Assembly (NCBI RefSeq): GCF_900112615.1
Contig: NZ_FOMK01000004.1
Coordinates: 806,001-870,000, forward strand
DNA: 64,000 nt
Origin: Chitinophaga sp. CF118
GTDB lineage: Bacteria > Bacteroidota > Bacteroidia > Chitinophagales > Chitinophagaceae
Direction of reading: 5' to 3'
Of the stretch, positions 19,098 through 27,854 are shown piece by piece; the first letter of the stretch is position 1; each line of letters opens with the position of its first letter. The translations under genes and the position numbers were made by a program. Under the pieces are notes generated by a model. It made no database searches. It had not been told where the DNA came from and saw only the letters and a program-made list of their open reading frames with translations.

Positions 19098-19101
19098 AAT
19101 T

Positions 19102-20310
19102 TTAACCTTCCGTGCTCATTGAAAATATAAGGCTGGAACAATTTCCGCCAAAGCCAAATGAATTGGACATTACATGCTGGATCTTGTTACCTTCTGAAAA
19201 TCCGGTTACCGGCGAAAAAGGTACTTCTTTCATCCGGGTAGTAAAGTTAGCATTCGGATAAATGTATCCCTCTCTTACTGCCATGGCTGAAAATACAGCT
19301 TCTATCCCTCCACTGGCACCCAATGTATGACCGGTAAATGATTTCGTACTGCTCACCTGCGGATAATGTGGTGCAAAGAGGCGGTCAATGGCCAGTCCTT
19401 CTGCCGAATCATTATTCTGGGTACCTGTGCCATGCAGATTGATATAATCGATCTGTTCCGGCTTCAGTCCGCTCATTTCCAGTGCGCCTTTCATAGCCAG
19501 GTAATTCCCTGTACCATCAGGGGAAGAAGCTGTCTGATGATAAGCATCATTGGCATTTGCAAAGCCGCTGAGCCTGCACCAGGGACCACGCCGCAATACC
19601 TCTGACAGTTCATCTTTTACCAGTACTACATAACCCGCACCCTCTCCCAGGTTCAACCCTTTACGGGTATCATCAAAAGGACGGCTGGATTCCGTATCCA
19701 GGATCATTAAAGTATTAAATCCATTCAATGTAAAACGGGTGAGCGCATCGGTACCTCCGGCAATCACCACATCTACCATATTATTCCTGATCAGCCGGGA
19801 ACCATACATCAGGGCATTGGCACCTGAAGAACAGGCAGTACTGATAGTGGTAACATGATGACGGATGCCTAAAGCATCGGCCACCAGTTCTGTAATACTC
19901 CCACACTCATGATTCACTACCTGGTGTAAATGTCCCTGCTGCGGATCTTTCATGTATTCAGCAAAGAAATCTTCCGTTTTATCCATCCCCCCTACTGTAT
20001 TGGCAGAAACGAAGCCAACACGGTAGTTCCGGATGTCTCCCAATCCGGTGCTCTCCCATGCTTCCCGTGCTGCTATCAGGCTCAGCAAAGCTGTTCTGCT
20101 GATATGCGAAGGTAAACCTGCACGGGCGGCCAGGGTGAAATTATCAGCTTTCACTTCTACTACAGGAAAAGAACTACGCAGGGCAGACGACAGATTTTCC
20201 ATCACACCTGCACCGGTTGACATTCTTCTGAATGCATCTATACATTCAGGCAGATTATCTCCTATCCCGCAGATAACGCCACCACCGCCTATCCATACGT
20301 CACTACCCAT
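19102..20310 (-). CDS. Beta-ketoacyl-ACP synthase, catalytically complete
   Basis: 402 residues. The triad is intact: Cys160 in ISTACSSG, His293 in NLHGTGT and His328 in SFTGHTLGASGG. It condenses malonyl-ACP with the growing chain. It is 4 bases upstream of the chain-length-factor-like gene in the direction of transcription, the arrangement of a KS/CLF heterodimer, and its stop codon region touches the ACP gene start by one base. The likely role is polyene elongation. Confidence 0.9.
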   Translation of the reverse strand: MGSDVWIGGGGVICGIGDNLPECIDAFRRMSTGAGVMENLSSALRSSFPVVEVKADNFTLAARAGLPSHISRTALLSLIAAREAWESTGLGDIRNYRVGFVSANTVGGMDKTEDFFAEYMKDPQQGHLHQVVNHECGSITELVADALGIRHHVTTISTACSSGANALMYGSRLIRNNMVDVVIAGGTDALTRFTLNGFNTLMILDTESSRPFDDTRKGLNLGEGAGYVVLVKDELSEVLRRGPWCRLSGFANANDAYHQTASSPDGTGNYLAMKGALEMSGLKPEQIDYINLHGTGTQNNDSAEGLAIDRLFAPHYPQVSSTKSFTGHTLGASGGIEAVFSAMAVREGYIYPNANFTTRMKEVPFSPVTGFSEGNKIQHVMSNSFGFGGNCSSLIFSMSTEG

Positions 20311-20570
20311 TAATTCTTATTTTGATGGGCCGTAATAAATTCTGCAATGGTACGCACAGAACGGAATATTTCGGGTCCCTGTTCAGGATTTGCAATGCGG
20401 ATATTGTAATTCTGCTGCAACAGTACTATCAGCTCCAATGCATCAATTGAATCCAGTCCCAGACCGTCTTTAAATAAAGGCTGATCGTCTCCGATCTCTT
20501 CGGGTTTTACTTCCTGCAGGTTCAACTGCTCTATGATCTGGGCTTTCAGCGCCGCCATCAATTTTTCCAT
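20310..20570 (-). CDS. Acyl carrier protein
   Basis: 86 residues, strongly acidic, with the phosphopantetheine site GLDSIDALEL (Ser41). The gene lies directly before the KS/CLF pair and overlaps the KS start by one base. It is one of two ACPs in the cluster, the other at 27319-27576; aryl polyene systems commonly use two. Confidence 0.92.
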   Translation of the reverse strand: MEKLMAALKAQIIEQLNLQEVKPEEIGDDQPLFKDGLGLDSIDALELIVLLQQNYNIRIANPEQGPEIFRSVRTIAEFITAHQNKN

Positions 20571-20572
20571 GT

Positions 20573-21151
20573 CTAATTATAGGTTTGTTTATCCTTTTCA
20601 ACCAAATGTAAAATTACTTCATATTGCTGGTTCATGACCTCGATCCATCCACAAATACAGGCAGACACTGCATTTTCGCTAAAAAGCTGCTCTGCATAAG
20701 CAGTTATCAATTCCATATCAAAATGGTCTGTTGTAAAGAAGATATTTTCTCCTTTAAAACCATGACGAATACTGATTTCTCCCATTACAATATTGGGGAG
20801 TGTATACACAAATAATGCAGGGCTCGGAAATTCCTTTACTGTTGAGTAGTACTTCAGGTCTGTATCCAGACTGGCACTCCTGTTGGTCAGGATCAATCCG
20901 GTCTCTTCCGGTGCGTAACCGGCAAGTGGTTTATCCTGCAACAGTACTTCTGTTGCAAGCCAACCCAGCTTGCACAGGTTATCCATCTTATGAAATTTCG
21001 GATACTGACCGGAAAAATGATCGTATGCCGCCCGCAGAAAATCAGGTAGCTCCATTTCCGGTGAAGTTTCCCAGAGCAATGCACCATTCCTGGTAATCTG
21101 GTTATCCCGGATCACGCAACTTGTTGTGATATATAACTCCCCTTTCTCCAA
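20573..21151 (-). CDS. Half-size ketosynthase-like protein of the pigment cluster
   Basis: 192 residues from an apparent TTG start (21151). Segments FHKMDNLCKLGWLATEVLL, EETGLILTNRSASLD and SPALFVYTLPNIVMGEI match the N-terminal half of a ketosynthase fold. The chain ends where the second thiolase half should begin, and the Cys loop position reads GENIFFTTDHFD, so no catalysis is expected. It sits between the halogenase-like gene and the ACP with 2- to 6-base gaps. A structural or carrier-docking role is possible; the product family is poorly known. Confidence 0.72.
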   Translation of the reverse strand: MEKGELYITTSCVIRDNQITRNGALLWETSPEMELPDFLRAAYDHFSGQYPKFHKMDNLCKLGWLATEVLLQDKPLAGYAPEETGLILTNRSASLDTDLKYYSTVKEFPSPALFVYTLPNIVMGEISIRHGFKGENIFFTTDHFDMELITAYAEQLFSENAVSACICGWIEVMNQQYEVILHLVEKDKQTYN

Positions 21152-21157
21152 AACTTG

Positions 21158-22405
21158 TTATTCTTGTTTAAAGATCTTGTCTGTTAATTCAATGGTACGT
21201 GCCAGTCTCTTCAGTGCGGTATCGTGATTCTTCACGAAATGGTTGCTCTCATCCCATACATAACCTGCCAGAACAGAACAGATTTGTCCTTTGATTTCAG
21301 GCTCCTGCTGCTTAGAGAAAAAGATAGTATCCAGCGTACCTTCGTACCACGCCATTACATAGGAGCGGAAAGTATTCACCCCCTGCATGGTTGGTTCCAT
21401 ATATTCTTTCTCCCAGTCTACATCTTCACCTTTCAGTTTGCGGATCACCAGTTTTGAGGCAGTCTGCGCAGATACACATGCCAAAGTTACACCAGATGAG
21501 AAGATAGGATCTAAAAATTCCGTTACGTTACCGGTAAGTACAAATCCATCACCATAAAACTTATCTGTGGTAGCAGACCAGGACTGTAGAATACGTGGTT
21601 CAAATACCATTTCTACACCACGGAAACGCTCACGGGTATAAGGCTCATCTTCCAGCATTGCACGGAACTGTTCTTCTGGCGTACCGGGATATGAGTCAAA
21701 GAATTCGGGATTACCCACAAAACCAACTGAAGTATTGCCATTGGAGAAAGGAATAATCCAGATCCATACACCTGGTTTATGTACAACAGCCGTAATACGG
21801 TTAGGTTCATCAGCCATGGAACGGCGAATATCTACTGTATGGGCAAATAATGCTTTACGTGGCTGCAGGTTGGAATTACGTTCCAGGTTAAACAGGCGTG
21901 GTATCACCCTGCCATAACCACTTCCATCTACAATAAAGCGGGCCTCTATTTCAGATTTGTTACCCTGCAGATCTTCTACAGTGGTTACTGAATCGGAGCC
22001 GTTAAACCGGATGTCTGTAACTGTTGTTTCATAGGATACGGGAACACCCATTTTCTCTACGGTATCGGCCAGGGTTTTGTCAAAGTCTGCACGGGTTACC
22101 TGCCACGTCCAGTCCCATCCTGGTGTATGTTGTTCTTTAAAGGTGAAATCACATACGGAATTACCTTTTACGAATTTTGCCCCAAACTTTTCCTGGAAGC
22201 CTTTCTCCTTGATAGCATCAATAAATCCTGCTTCATTCAGAGCTTCCATGCTGCGGGGTAACAGGCTTTCTCCGATAACAAAGCGTGGGAATTTTAGTTT
22301 CTCAACAATTTTAACAGTGTAACCTGCCTGATGAATGATGGATGCGGCTACAGTTCCGGCAGGACCTGCACCGATAACCAGAACATCCACTTTTTCTGTA
22401 GTCAT
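21158..22405 (-). CDS. Flavin-dependent halogenase-like oxidoreductase
   Basis: 415 residues. FAD-binding motif VIGAGPAGTVAASI (about 10-23), then FPRFVIGESLLP and a lysine-rich stretch EKFGAKFVKGN near residue 75-80, and WIWIIP at 214-219, which is the WxWxIP motif of flavin-dependent halogenases. These use FADH2, oxygen and chloride to chlorinate aromatic rings. Chlorinated flexirubins are known, so ring chlorination is a plausible tailoring step. A related non-halogenating monooxygenase is the alternative, since WxWxIP alone does not prove halogenation. Confidence 0.8.
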   Translation of the reverse strand: MTTEKVDVLVIGAGPAGTVAASIIHQAGYTVKIVEKLKFPRFVIGESLLPRSMEALNEAGFIDAIKEKGFQEKFGAKFVKGNSVCDFTFKEQHTPGWDWTWQVTRADFDKTLADTVEKMGVPVSYETTVTDIRFNGSDSVTTVEDLQGNKSEIEARFIVDGSGYGRVIPRLFNLERNSNLQPRKALFAHTVDIRRSMADEPNRITAVVHKPGVWIWIIPFSNGNTSVGFVGNPEFFDSYPGTPEEQFRAMLEDEPYTRERFRGVEMVFEPRILQSWSATTDKFYGDGFVLTGNVTEFLDPIFSSGVTLACVSAQTASKLVIRKLKGEDVDWEKEYMEPTMQGVNTFRSYVMAWYEGTLDTIFFSKQQEPEIKGQICSVLAGYVWDESNHFVKNHDTALKRLARTIELTDKIFKQE

Positions 22406-22436
22406 ATATTGTAGGGTTTAAATGAAAAGCGGATCC

Positions 22437-23504
22437 TTATTTTCTTTTGCATTTCAGCAATGTATAACTGAGGCCCATCTGGTTGTTTTCTTCCACAACC
22501 TTCAATCCTGCATCATCTATACATTGGAAGAAGTCATCTGTATGGTACATCTGGCTATTACCGTTTGCCATTGCAGTAAAGTAAAGGGATGTTTGCTGCA
22601 AACAGAAAGCTGCTGATTTAAATGGTTGTCTGTCCCAGAAAGGTTCAAGGATATAAATAGTACCAGTATCTGTAAGTGCCTGTCCGCAACGTTTCAGAAT
22701 AGAAACGATCTGTTCTTCAGAGAAGCAGTCCAGGAACTGGCTCATCCAGATGGCATCAAAACCTGAAGGGAAAGGCAGGCTTTCATCCAGTATATTGGCT
22801 TCATGGAAAGATACACGGTCTGCAACTCCTGCCTCTTTTACTCTTTGTGAAGCAATCTCAATTTCTCCCGGCAGGTCGAACATGGTTACCTGTACATCTT
22901 TATCGTGTGCTGTACATGCCAGTGTCCATTTACCGGTGTTTCCACCAATGTCCAGCAGTTTGCGGGGTTTGTTTTCAAATACGATTGATAATGCTTGTGG
23001 GAAAGCCAGATCTGAATAGTAATGATCAAAGTCATACCAGCTTTTTCCAATCTTGGGAGGTAATAATGGCAAGCCTGGATAAATAGTATCCCAGGGACCC
23101 AGTTCTTTTAAACCGGCAGGTCTGCCTTCCAGCAGGCTCTCCTGCAGGTGGTCCATCCCCCTGTAGCAGATATCCTGCGAAAAGTCCATATTAATACGGG
23201 TCAGCTTATCATGCTGAATGAAATAGCCTGTTTTGGTAAGAGAATACCTTTTGTCATTTACTATCAGCAATTCCATACCCAATCCTGCTTCCATCAATAC
23301 ACGGGCAGCATAACGGGTTACTTTTACCTTCTCCAGGACCTCTTCAATAGTTAAACCATTTGGACCACTTTCACTAATAACCTGCAGTATGCCGAAATCG
23401 CGCAATGCGCGCGTAGCCTGGAATGCGATAGGAGCAAAGGCGAGCCTTAAAGCTGCTTCCTGTGCCTGTAATGCTGTTTTTGTTTCTTTGGTAAAAAGCT
23501 CCAT
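22437..23504 (-). CDS. SAM-dependent methyltransferase with winged-helix dimerisation domain
   Basis: 355 residues from the ATG at 23504 (MELFTKET); an upstream in-frame start at 23543 adds 13 unconvincing residues. An N-terminal winged-helix domain (ALRDFGILQVISE, TIEEVLEKVKVTRYAARVL) precedes a Rossmann methyltransferase with LLDIGGNTGKW and MFDLPGEIE, as in plant-type O-methyltransferases and polyketide methylases. A ring or hydroxyl methylation of the pigment fits, since flexirubin-type pigments can carry ring methyl groups. About 78 non-coding bases separate it from the next upstream ketosynthase gene. Confidence 0.85.
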   Translation of the reverse strand: MELFTKETKTALQAQEAALRLAFAPIAFQATRALRDFGILQVISESGPNGLTIEEVLEKVKVTRYAARVLMEAGLGMELLIVNDKRYSLTKTGYFIQHDKLTRINMDFSQDICYRGMDHLQESLLEGRPAGLKELGPWDTIYPGLPLLPPKIGKSWYDFDHYYSDLAFPQALSIVFENKPRKLLDIGGNTGKWTLACTAHDKDVQVTMFDLPGEIEIASQRVKEAGVADRVSFHEANILDESLPFPSGFDAIWMSQFLDCFSEEQIVSILKRCGQALTDTGTIYILEPFWDRQPFKSAAFCLQQTSLYFTAMANGNSQMYHTDDFFQCIDDAGLKVVEENNQMGLSYTLLKCKRK

Positions 23505-23582
23505 TTCTGAATTTAAATTACAATTATCAGGTTCCGCTGGCAATCAGGAGTTACCCCGATCCCGGAAGAGAAACACGACGAT

Positions 23583-24731
23583 TTATTTAGAAAATATCAT
23601 TGCTGCATTACATCCCCCAAAGCCTGACACTGTTTTCAAAAAATGTTGCATGTCTTTTTGTTCTATCTCACGGTTCACCTTCACAGGCTGACTTACCCCC
23701 AGGGTTTCAAAGCCCAGGGTAGGAATCACCAGATTCTGCTGTAGAGCATGCATACCAATAATGGCTTCTATTAACCCGGCGGCTCCCAATGTATGTCCGT
23801 AATAACCTTTAAAGCTATTTACGGGTACATCCAGCAAACCTGCCAGTTGCATCGCTTTTGATTCCATTTCGTCATTATATAGGGTGGCAGTTCCGTGGGC
23901 AGATACAAATCCGATATCGGTCTGCGTCAGTCCACTGCCTTTTATTGCCAGTTGAATTGCATTGCTCAGTTCCATGCCTGTGCGTGAGGGGCCGGAAATA
24001 TGGTTTGCATCATTACTTACCGCCCCCGCACCTACTTTTATCGCATTTGCTGGTATATACGCTTCTTTACTTGTTAATATCACCGTGGCAGCTCCTTCAC
24101 CAAGCGTTACTCCTTTCCTCTCTGCATCAAACGGACGACAAGGCTCACTACTCACTGCCTGGAATGATTGAAACCCCGACAATACAAACTGGGTAACCAC
24201 ATCGGCACCTGTTACCACCGCATGATCATAACGCCCGGAGAGTATCAGTCTTCTGGCAGTTAATATTGCCAGCAGTCCGGATATGCATGCGTTACTGATC
24301 ACGATGGGATCCTGGTTATAATTAAAGTATGCGGCTACTTTCTTCGCCGTATTAAATAACTCCATTTCTTTCAATGGCGCATTTGCAGGATCGGACTGTT
24401 GTTCCAGCAATTCAATGTTTCCCTTTGTGGTAGATACAATGAAAGCCGTACGTCCGTCTGTAATATCTATTGTTGTTCTGTCCAGTGCATTCTGCACAGA
24501 CAGGATCAGCAGTTGTTCAAATTTCGTATAGGTATCCAGGCTATCCTCACTCCAGTATCTTTCCAATTGTCCTGGTGGCAACATGGCTGCGTAAAAAGGA
24601 TGTACTGAAAGTGCCCTGTTTTCATGCAGCTGTATGCCACTTTGTCCCCTGGAAACGATTGAAAAATTCTCTTCAGTTGTTCTGCCCAGCGGCGATAATA
24701 TATTATCCGCAACTACATACACACTCTTCAT
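23583..24731 (-). CDS. Beta-ketoacyl-ACP synthase, catalytically complete
   Basis: 382 residues with Cys149 in ISNACISG, His279 in SAHGTAT and His313 in GYYGHTLGAAG. This is one of three active-looking ketosynthases in the cluster. Its ATG overlaps the thioesterase stop (ATGA at 24728-24731). The slightly short N-terminus and the ISNACISG loop set it apart from the KS at 19102; it may start the chain or use a different acyl group. Confidence 0.89.
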   Translation of the reverse strand: MKSVYVVADNILSPLGRTTEENFSIVSRGQSGIQLHENRALSVHPFYAAMLPPGQLERYWSEDSLDTYTKFEQLLILSVQNALDRTTIDITDGRTAFIVSTTKGNIELLEQQSDPANAPLKEMELFNTAKKVAAYFNYNQDPIVISNACISGLLAILTARRLILSGRYDHAVVTGADVVTQFVLSGFQSFQAVSSEPCRPFDAERKGVTLGEGAATVILTSKEAYIPANAIKVGAGAVSNDANHISGPSRTGMELSNAIQLAIKGSGLTQTDIGFVSAHGTATLYNDEMESKAMQLAGLLDVPVNSFKGYYGHTLGAAGLIEAIIGMHALQQNLVIPTLGFETLGVSQPVKVNREIEQKDMQHFLKTVSGFGGCNAAMIFSK

Positions 24732-25177
24732 TTTTTCTCTTTATTTGAAGGTGATAACAATCCCTGTGTTTGTTTCCACTTTTCAAAAAATGGTGGCATT
24801 GTTAACTGTAGTGTAGAAGTAGCAATATCCAGGAATACCTGTAATGAACTTCCATCTGCTACCAGTTCTCCTGTTGCTGCATTGAACAGTTTATACTCAA
24901 ATCTCACCTTTGCAGCCGCAGTATTGATGTATGTTGTTTCTATTCTCACACTGTCGCCGTATCTTAACGGCTTTCTGTAATTACACACTACATTTACAAC
25001 CGGTACAGTATAACCGTACTCATAAATATCAAGATAACGCAAGCCATATTTTTCACCGAAAGCTTCTCTCCCGTCTTCAAAATAACGTACATAGTGACCA
25101 TGCCAGACTATTCCCAGCGGGTCCGCTTCATTAAATCTTACCAATACCTTCACGCTCTCAGTTAATCCAGGACCCAT
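24728..25177 (-). CDS. 4-hydroxybenzoyl-CoA-type (hot-dog) thioesterase
   Basis: 149 residues. RFNEADPLGIVWHGHYVRYF contains the YbgC/4HBT motif with catalytic Asp19 and an invariant His28. These enzymes release acids from CoA or ACP. In aryl polyene clusters an equivalent (ApeK-type) thioesterase is present and may edit stalled chains or release the product. It is coupled to the next ketosynthase by an ATGA overlap. Confidence 0.88.
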   Translation of the reverse strand: MGPGLTESVKVLVRFNEADPLGIVWHGHYVRYFEDGREAFGEKYGLRYLDIYEYGYTVPVVNVVCNYRKPLRYGDSVRIETTYINTAAAKVRFEYKLFNAATGELVADGSSLQVFLDIATSTLQLTMPPFFEKWKQTQGLLSPSNKEKK

Positions 25178-25196
25178 GTTTCTATTTTAATCAGTT

Positions 25197-25241
25197 GCGT
25201 ATAGCGGTAAAACGACGTTTAATTTATCTACCACTATACGC
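25197..25241 (-). ncRNA. Intercistronic stem-loop within the pigment series
   Basis: Arms 25197-25209 and 25229-25241 pair over 13 positions; the single mismatch is a G-U pair in the minus-strand RNA. It fills the 72-base gap between the secreted-protein gene and the thioesterase gene. No T run follows on the minus strand, so RNA stability or processing is more likely than termination. Confidence 0.5.
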
Positions 25242-25249
25242 ACTGTGAA

Positions 25250-25990
25250 TTATGCCTTTTTACCTTTCTTAGCCTTTGGCTCTTTTGCTGCAGATGTTCC
25301 CTTCTTAGGTTCTTCCACTACTTCTTCCTTCACTTCAGGTGCCTTAGCTGCAGCATCGGCCCAATCACTATACTTGTGCTTATCAATATCATTCAGCACT
25401 TTGTATACTGTGTAAGCCCAGTAATTACGCAGGCCAAATCCCTGTGCCTTACCGGTCATACGTTCTGCCATCAGCACTTTTTTTGAAGCAAGATCAATCA
25501 GTGTTACATACATCGTTGCTTCCTTATTGGTTTTGCTCATGCCATCTATAATGAAGACAAGGCCAATACCTTTTTTTCCGCTCAGATCATACGCTTTCAC
25601 ATGCTTGTTAACATCTTCCGGCTTAACGTTTTTTTCAAGATCACTGAGATTGTCTGTTTTCATTTTCTCAGTGCTCGCGCTTTCGTTCAGCTTATTGATC
25701 ATAGAAAGCTCATTCGTAGAAGTACTTCTTTGGAAAGCACCTGCTACATCATACTTTTTCACTTCCGTTGCAATGACCGTGTTAATTGCTTCAAACTTGT
25801 CACGGATTTCGTTGGCACTTGCCACTTCGCCCTGTACCTTAGCTAATGTAAAATCAACTCCCAGGTAGGTAAGCGGGATAGTTTTGTTGTTAAAGAATTC
25901 CTTCAGGGTTTGTCCGTAACTGTTTGCATTCAGCAAACATAATAACAGCAGTGACAAACAAGCATACATGTACCTTTTACGAATGATCAT
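25250..25990 (-). CDS. Secreted protein of unknown function in the pigment cluster
   Basis: 246 residues with a signal peptide ending near NANSYG. The central part has a mixed alpha/beta pattern (TYLGVDFTLAKVQGE, KGIGLVFIIDGM, MYVTLIDLASKKVLMAERM); the last 35 residues are Lys/Glu/Pro-rich and probably disordered. I do not recognise the domain. Its place between the ApeP-like dehydratase (14 bases away) and the thioesterase suggests a periplasmic part of the pigment system. Spacing and orientation support co-transcription. Confidence 0.75.
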   Translation of the reverse strand: MIIRKRYMYACLSLLLLCLLNANSYGQTLKEFFNNKTIPLTYLGVDFTLAKVQGEVASANEIRDKFEAINTVIATEVKKYDVAGAFQRSTSTNELSMINKLNESASTEKMKTDNLSDLEKNVKPEDVNKHVKAYDLSGKKGIGLVFIIDGMSKTNKEATMYVTLIDLASKKVLMAERMTGKAQGFGLRNYWAYTVYKVLNDIDKHKYSDWADAAAKAPEVKEEVVEEPKKGTSAAKEPKAKKGKKA

Positions 25991-26003
25991 AAAAATCGGG
26001 GGT

Positions 26004-26423
26004 TTATGGGTTTATGAAAATCTTAAGTTCGCATTGAGCCATTACCTTTCCATTCAACATTACCTTTCCAGCTACCATAGTTGCATTAAATACCTGGCTT
26101 TGTATTTCAGTAATGGTTTCGATGAATGATCCGGCGGGAGGCAGGTCAAATACTTCAAAATCTTTCACGGCTCCGATAAAGCCTATAGGTACAGGGGTAT
26201 TCTCCTGCTGGGCAACATACCCAACTCTGGCAGCAGCTGTCTGCGCCATATTCTCCAATAAGCCGGGAGGCATCAGCTTACCATTTTCTACAAAGAGGTT
26301 ATCGGCTGCAATTTGCAAACCGGTGCGGGTAATATTATCTTTCACTTCGAGCAATCCGCCAATCATTACAACGGGCGGACGTTGAGGGATATATTCTGTA
26401 ATGTCGCTGGTGTGGATGAACAT
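26004..26423 (-). CDS. ApeP-like hot-dog dehydratase
   Basis: 139 residues. ITEYIPQRPPVVMIGGLLEV and PPGLLENMAQTAAARVGY are the two motifs I associate with ApeP-type 3-hydroxyacyl-ACP dehydratases, which in studied systems work together with the ApeI type. The FabZ motif HFPGxP is absent and replaced by the PQRPP segment. It lies 8 bases after the acyltransferase gene, within the pigment series. Confidence 0.82.
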   Translation of the reverse strand: MFIHTSDITEYIPQRPPVVMIGGLLEVKDNITRTGLQIAADNLFVENGKLMPPGLLENMAQTAAARVGYVAQQENTPVPIGFIGAVKDFEVFDLPPAGSFIETITEIQSQVFNATMVAGKVMLNGKVMAQCELKIFINP

Positions 26424-26431
26424 AAATCAGT

Positions 26432-27319
26432 TTATTTGGATGGTGATTCCCAGAAATCGTAATAATTAAACCACTGCTCAGGGTATTTTCTAACCATAGT
26501 TTCCAGTTGCTGCACAAAATCATTCATGGCAAGATTAACTCCTGCCCGCCGATGGGTATGATATTCCTTTGGCTTCGTTGCATACAGGTGGTAATGCGTG
26601 TTTGATTCTTTACAGGCAAACACCATGCATACCGGTACGCGAAAAGTGGTAGACAGCAGAAACGGCCCAACCGGGAAATGAGCGTCTGCTCCCAGGAAAG
26701 GTACCTTTACTGTTTTATTGCCTTCCAGGAAACGATCTGCATGCATGCACACCAGTTCCTGTTTACCAAGAGCATCGTTAATGGCGTAAATGTGCGATAA
26801 ATCATCCTTAATAACAATAATATTCACATTGCGTTCTCCTGTTATAGATGACAGATACTGCTTGATATGCTCATGCTCCCCGTCATACATCACTACGTTA
26901 ATACGCGTTTCCAGTCGCTGAAACAGGTGACCGGCTACTTCCCAGTTGCCCAGGTGCGCACTCAGCATGATGCCGCCTTTTCCCGCTGCTGTTATCTCAC
27001 GCAGATAACTCTCCCCCTCAAATTCAAATGTGAACTTATTCGGAATGCCCGACATTACAACAACCTTATCTATCAGTGCCTGTCCAAATATGTAATAGTT
27101 TTTGTAAACGCTGATAAGCGATTTCCATCGCCCGAAACCTATTCTTTTGTGGAAGTACTTAAAACTAGGGCGTGATGAACTATAAGAAAAAAAGAAGTAA
27201 TAAGCTGCTGCAATTCTTAATACAGCATACGCCGGCATTACCCCTCCATAACGTAACGTCACAACAAAAATACCATACCCCAGTTTACTTCCTTTGGATT
27301 TCCCCTCCCATGAAGGCAT
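26432..27319 (-). CDS. LpxL/HtrB-like lysophospholipid acyltransferase
   Basis: 295 residues. One hydrophobic N-terminal segment (about 15-45) and the acyltransferase motif AHLGNWE (HX4E, His122 and Glu127), then DRFLEGNKTVKVPFLGADAHFPVGPF, as in lipid A late acyltransferases. In aryl polyene clusters such a protein is thought to join the polyene acid to a lipid or glycerol-type anchor. The gene overlaps the second ACP by one base, which fits an ACP-bound acyl donor. Confidence 0.87.
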   Translation of the reverse strand: MPSWEGKSKGSKLGYGIFVVTLRYGGVMPAYAVLRIAAAYYFFFSYSSSRPSFKYFHKRIGFGRWKSLISVYKNYYIFGQALIDKVVVMSGIPNKFTFEFEGESYLREITAAGKGGIMLSAHLGNWEVAGHLFQRLETRINVVMYDGEHEHIKQYLSSITGERNVNIIVIKDDLSHIYAINDALGKQELVCMHADRFLEGNKTVKVPFLGADAHFPVGPFLLSTTFRVPVCMVFACKESNTHYHLYATKPKEYHTHRRAGVNLAMNDFVQQLETMVRKYPEQWFNYYDFWESPSK

Positions 27320-27576
27320 CAGACCAGTTCTTTTTGTTTAACACGAACACCTACATAGTCATAGAAGTCCTGAAAAGTGATAATTGACTGGAAATCTTCC
27401 GGGTTAACTTTGAATCCAAAGTTGTTCTCAATTACAACTACCAGATCTATGTAGTCAAGGCTATCCAGGTCCAATGCTATTTTAAGATTAGCATCAGGTG
27501 AAATACTTTCAGGATTCGCCTCAAATTCCTCTATAAGGAACGCATTTGTGGTCTGTATTATCTCTATCTTCTCCAT
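27319..27576 (-). CDS. Acyl carrier protein
   Basis: 85 residues, acidic, with LDLDSLDYIDLVV (Ser39 as the phosphopantetheine site). It precedes the LpxL-like acyltransferase gene and overlaps it by one base. It is distinct in sequence from the ACP at 20310-20570, so the two may serve different steps, for example starter loading against chain elongation. Confidence 0.92.
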   Translation of the reverse strand: MEKIEIIQTTNAFLIEEFEANPESISPDANLKIALDLDSLDYIDLVVVIENNFGFKVNPEDFQSIITFQDFYDYVGVRVKQKELV

Positions 27577-27854
27577 AATTAAGTGTGACTCTGAGATATA
27601 GGTTGAAACAAAAATAATTTTATTAAAATAATTAGGTTCGCTTTAAATCTAAAATCCGGTTATAATGTACCCTGTCTATTGTTAGTCCCTCCGAATGATC
27701 GTTCGTTCGTCTAGTGCCCGCTTTTTCAATACGTTGCGATGTATTTGCCTGCTCAAAGTTAATAAATATCCCGGCAGTTATATGCATGAATGCTTCCCGG
27801 AAAACAATGTTGAGGTTAGTTGTGGCTAAAACACCTTAAAGTATTGACAGTTAA
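27577..27854 (-). promoter_or_regulatory. 278-bp gap inside the pigment series, possible second promoter
   Basis: This is the only long non-coding gap in the pigment series. On the minus strand 27609-27616 reads TATTTTTG, a TAnnTTTG match placed 33 bases before the ACP start at 27576, and 27754-27761 reads TAACTTTG. Neither has a good -33 partner. No terminator hairpin is seen. It probably splits the cluster into two transcription units: TAL-FabG-KS, and ACP to CoA ligase. Confidence 0.4.
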
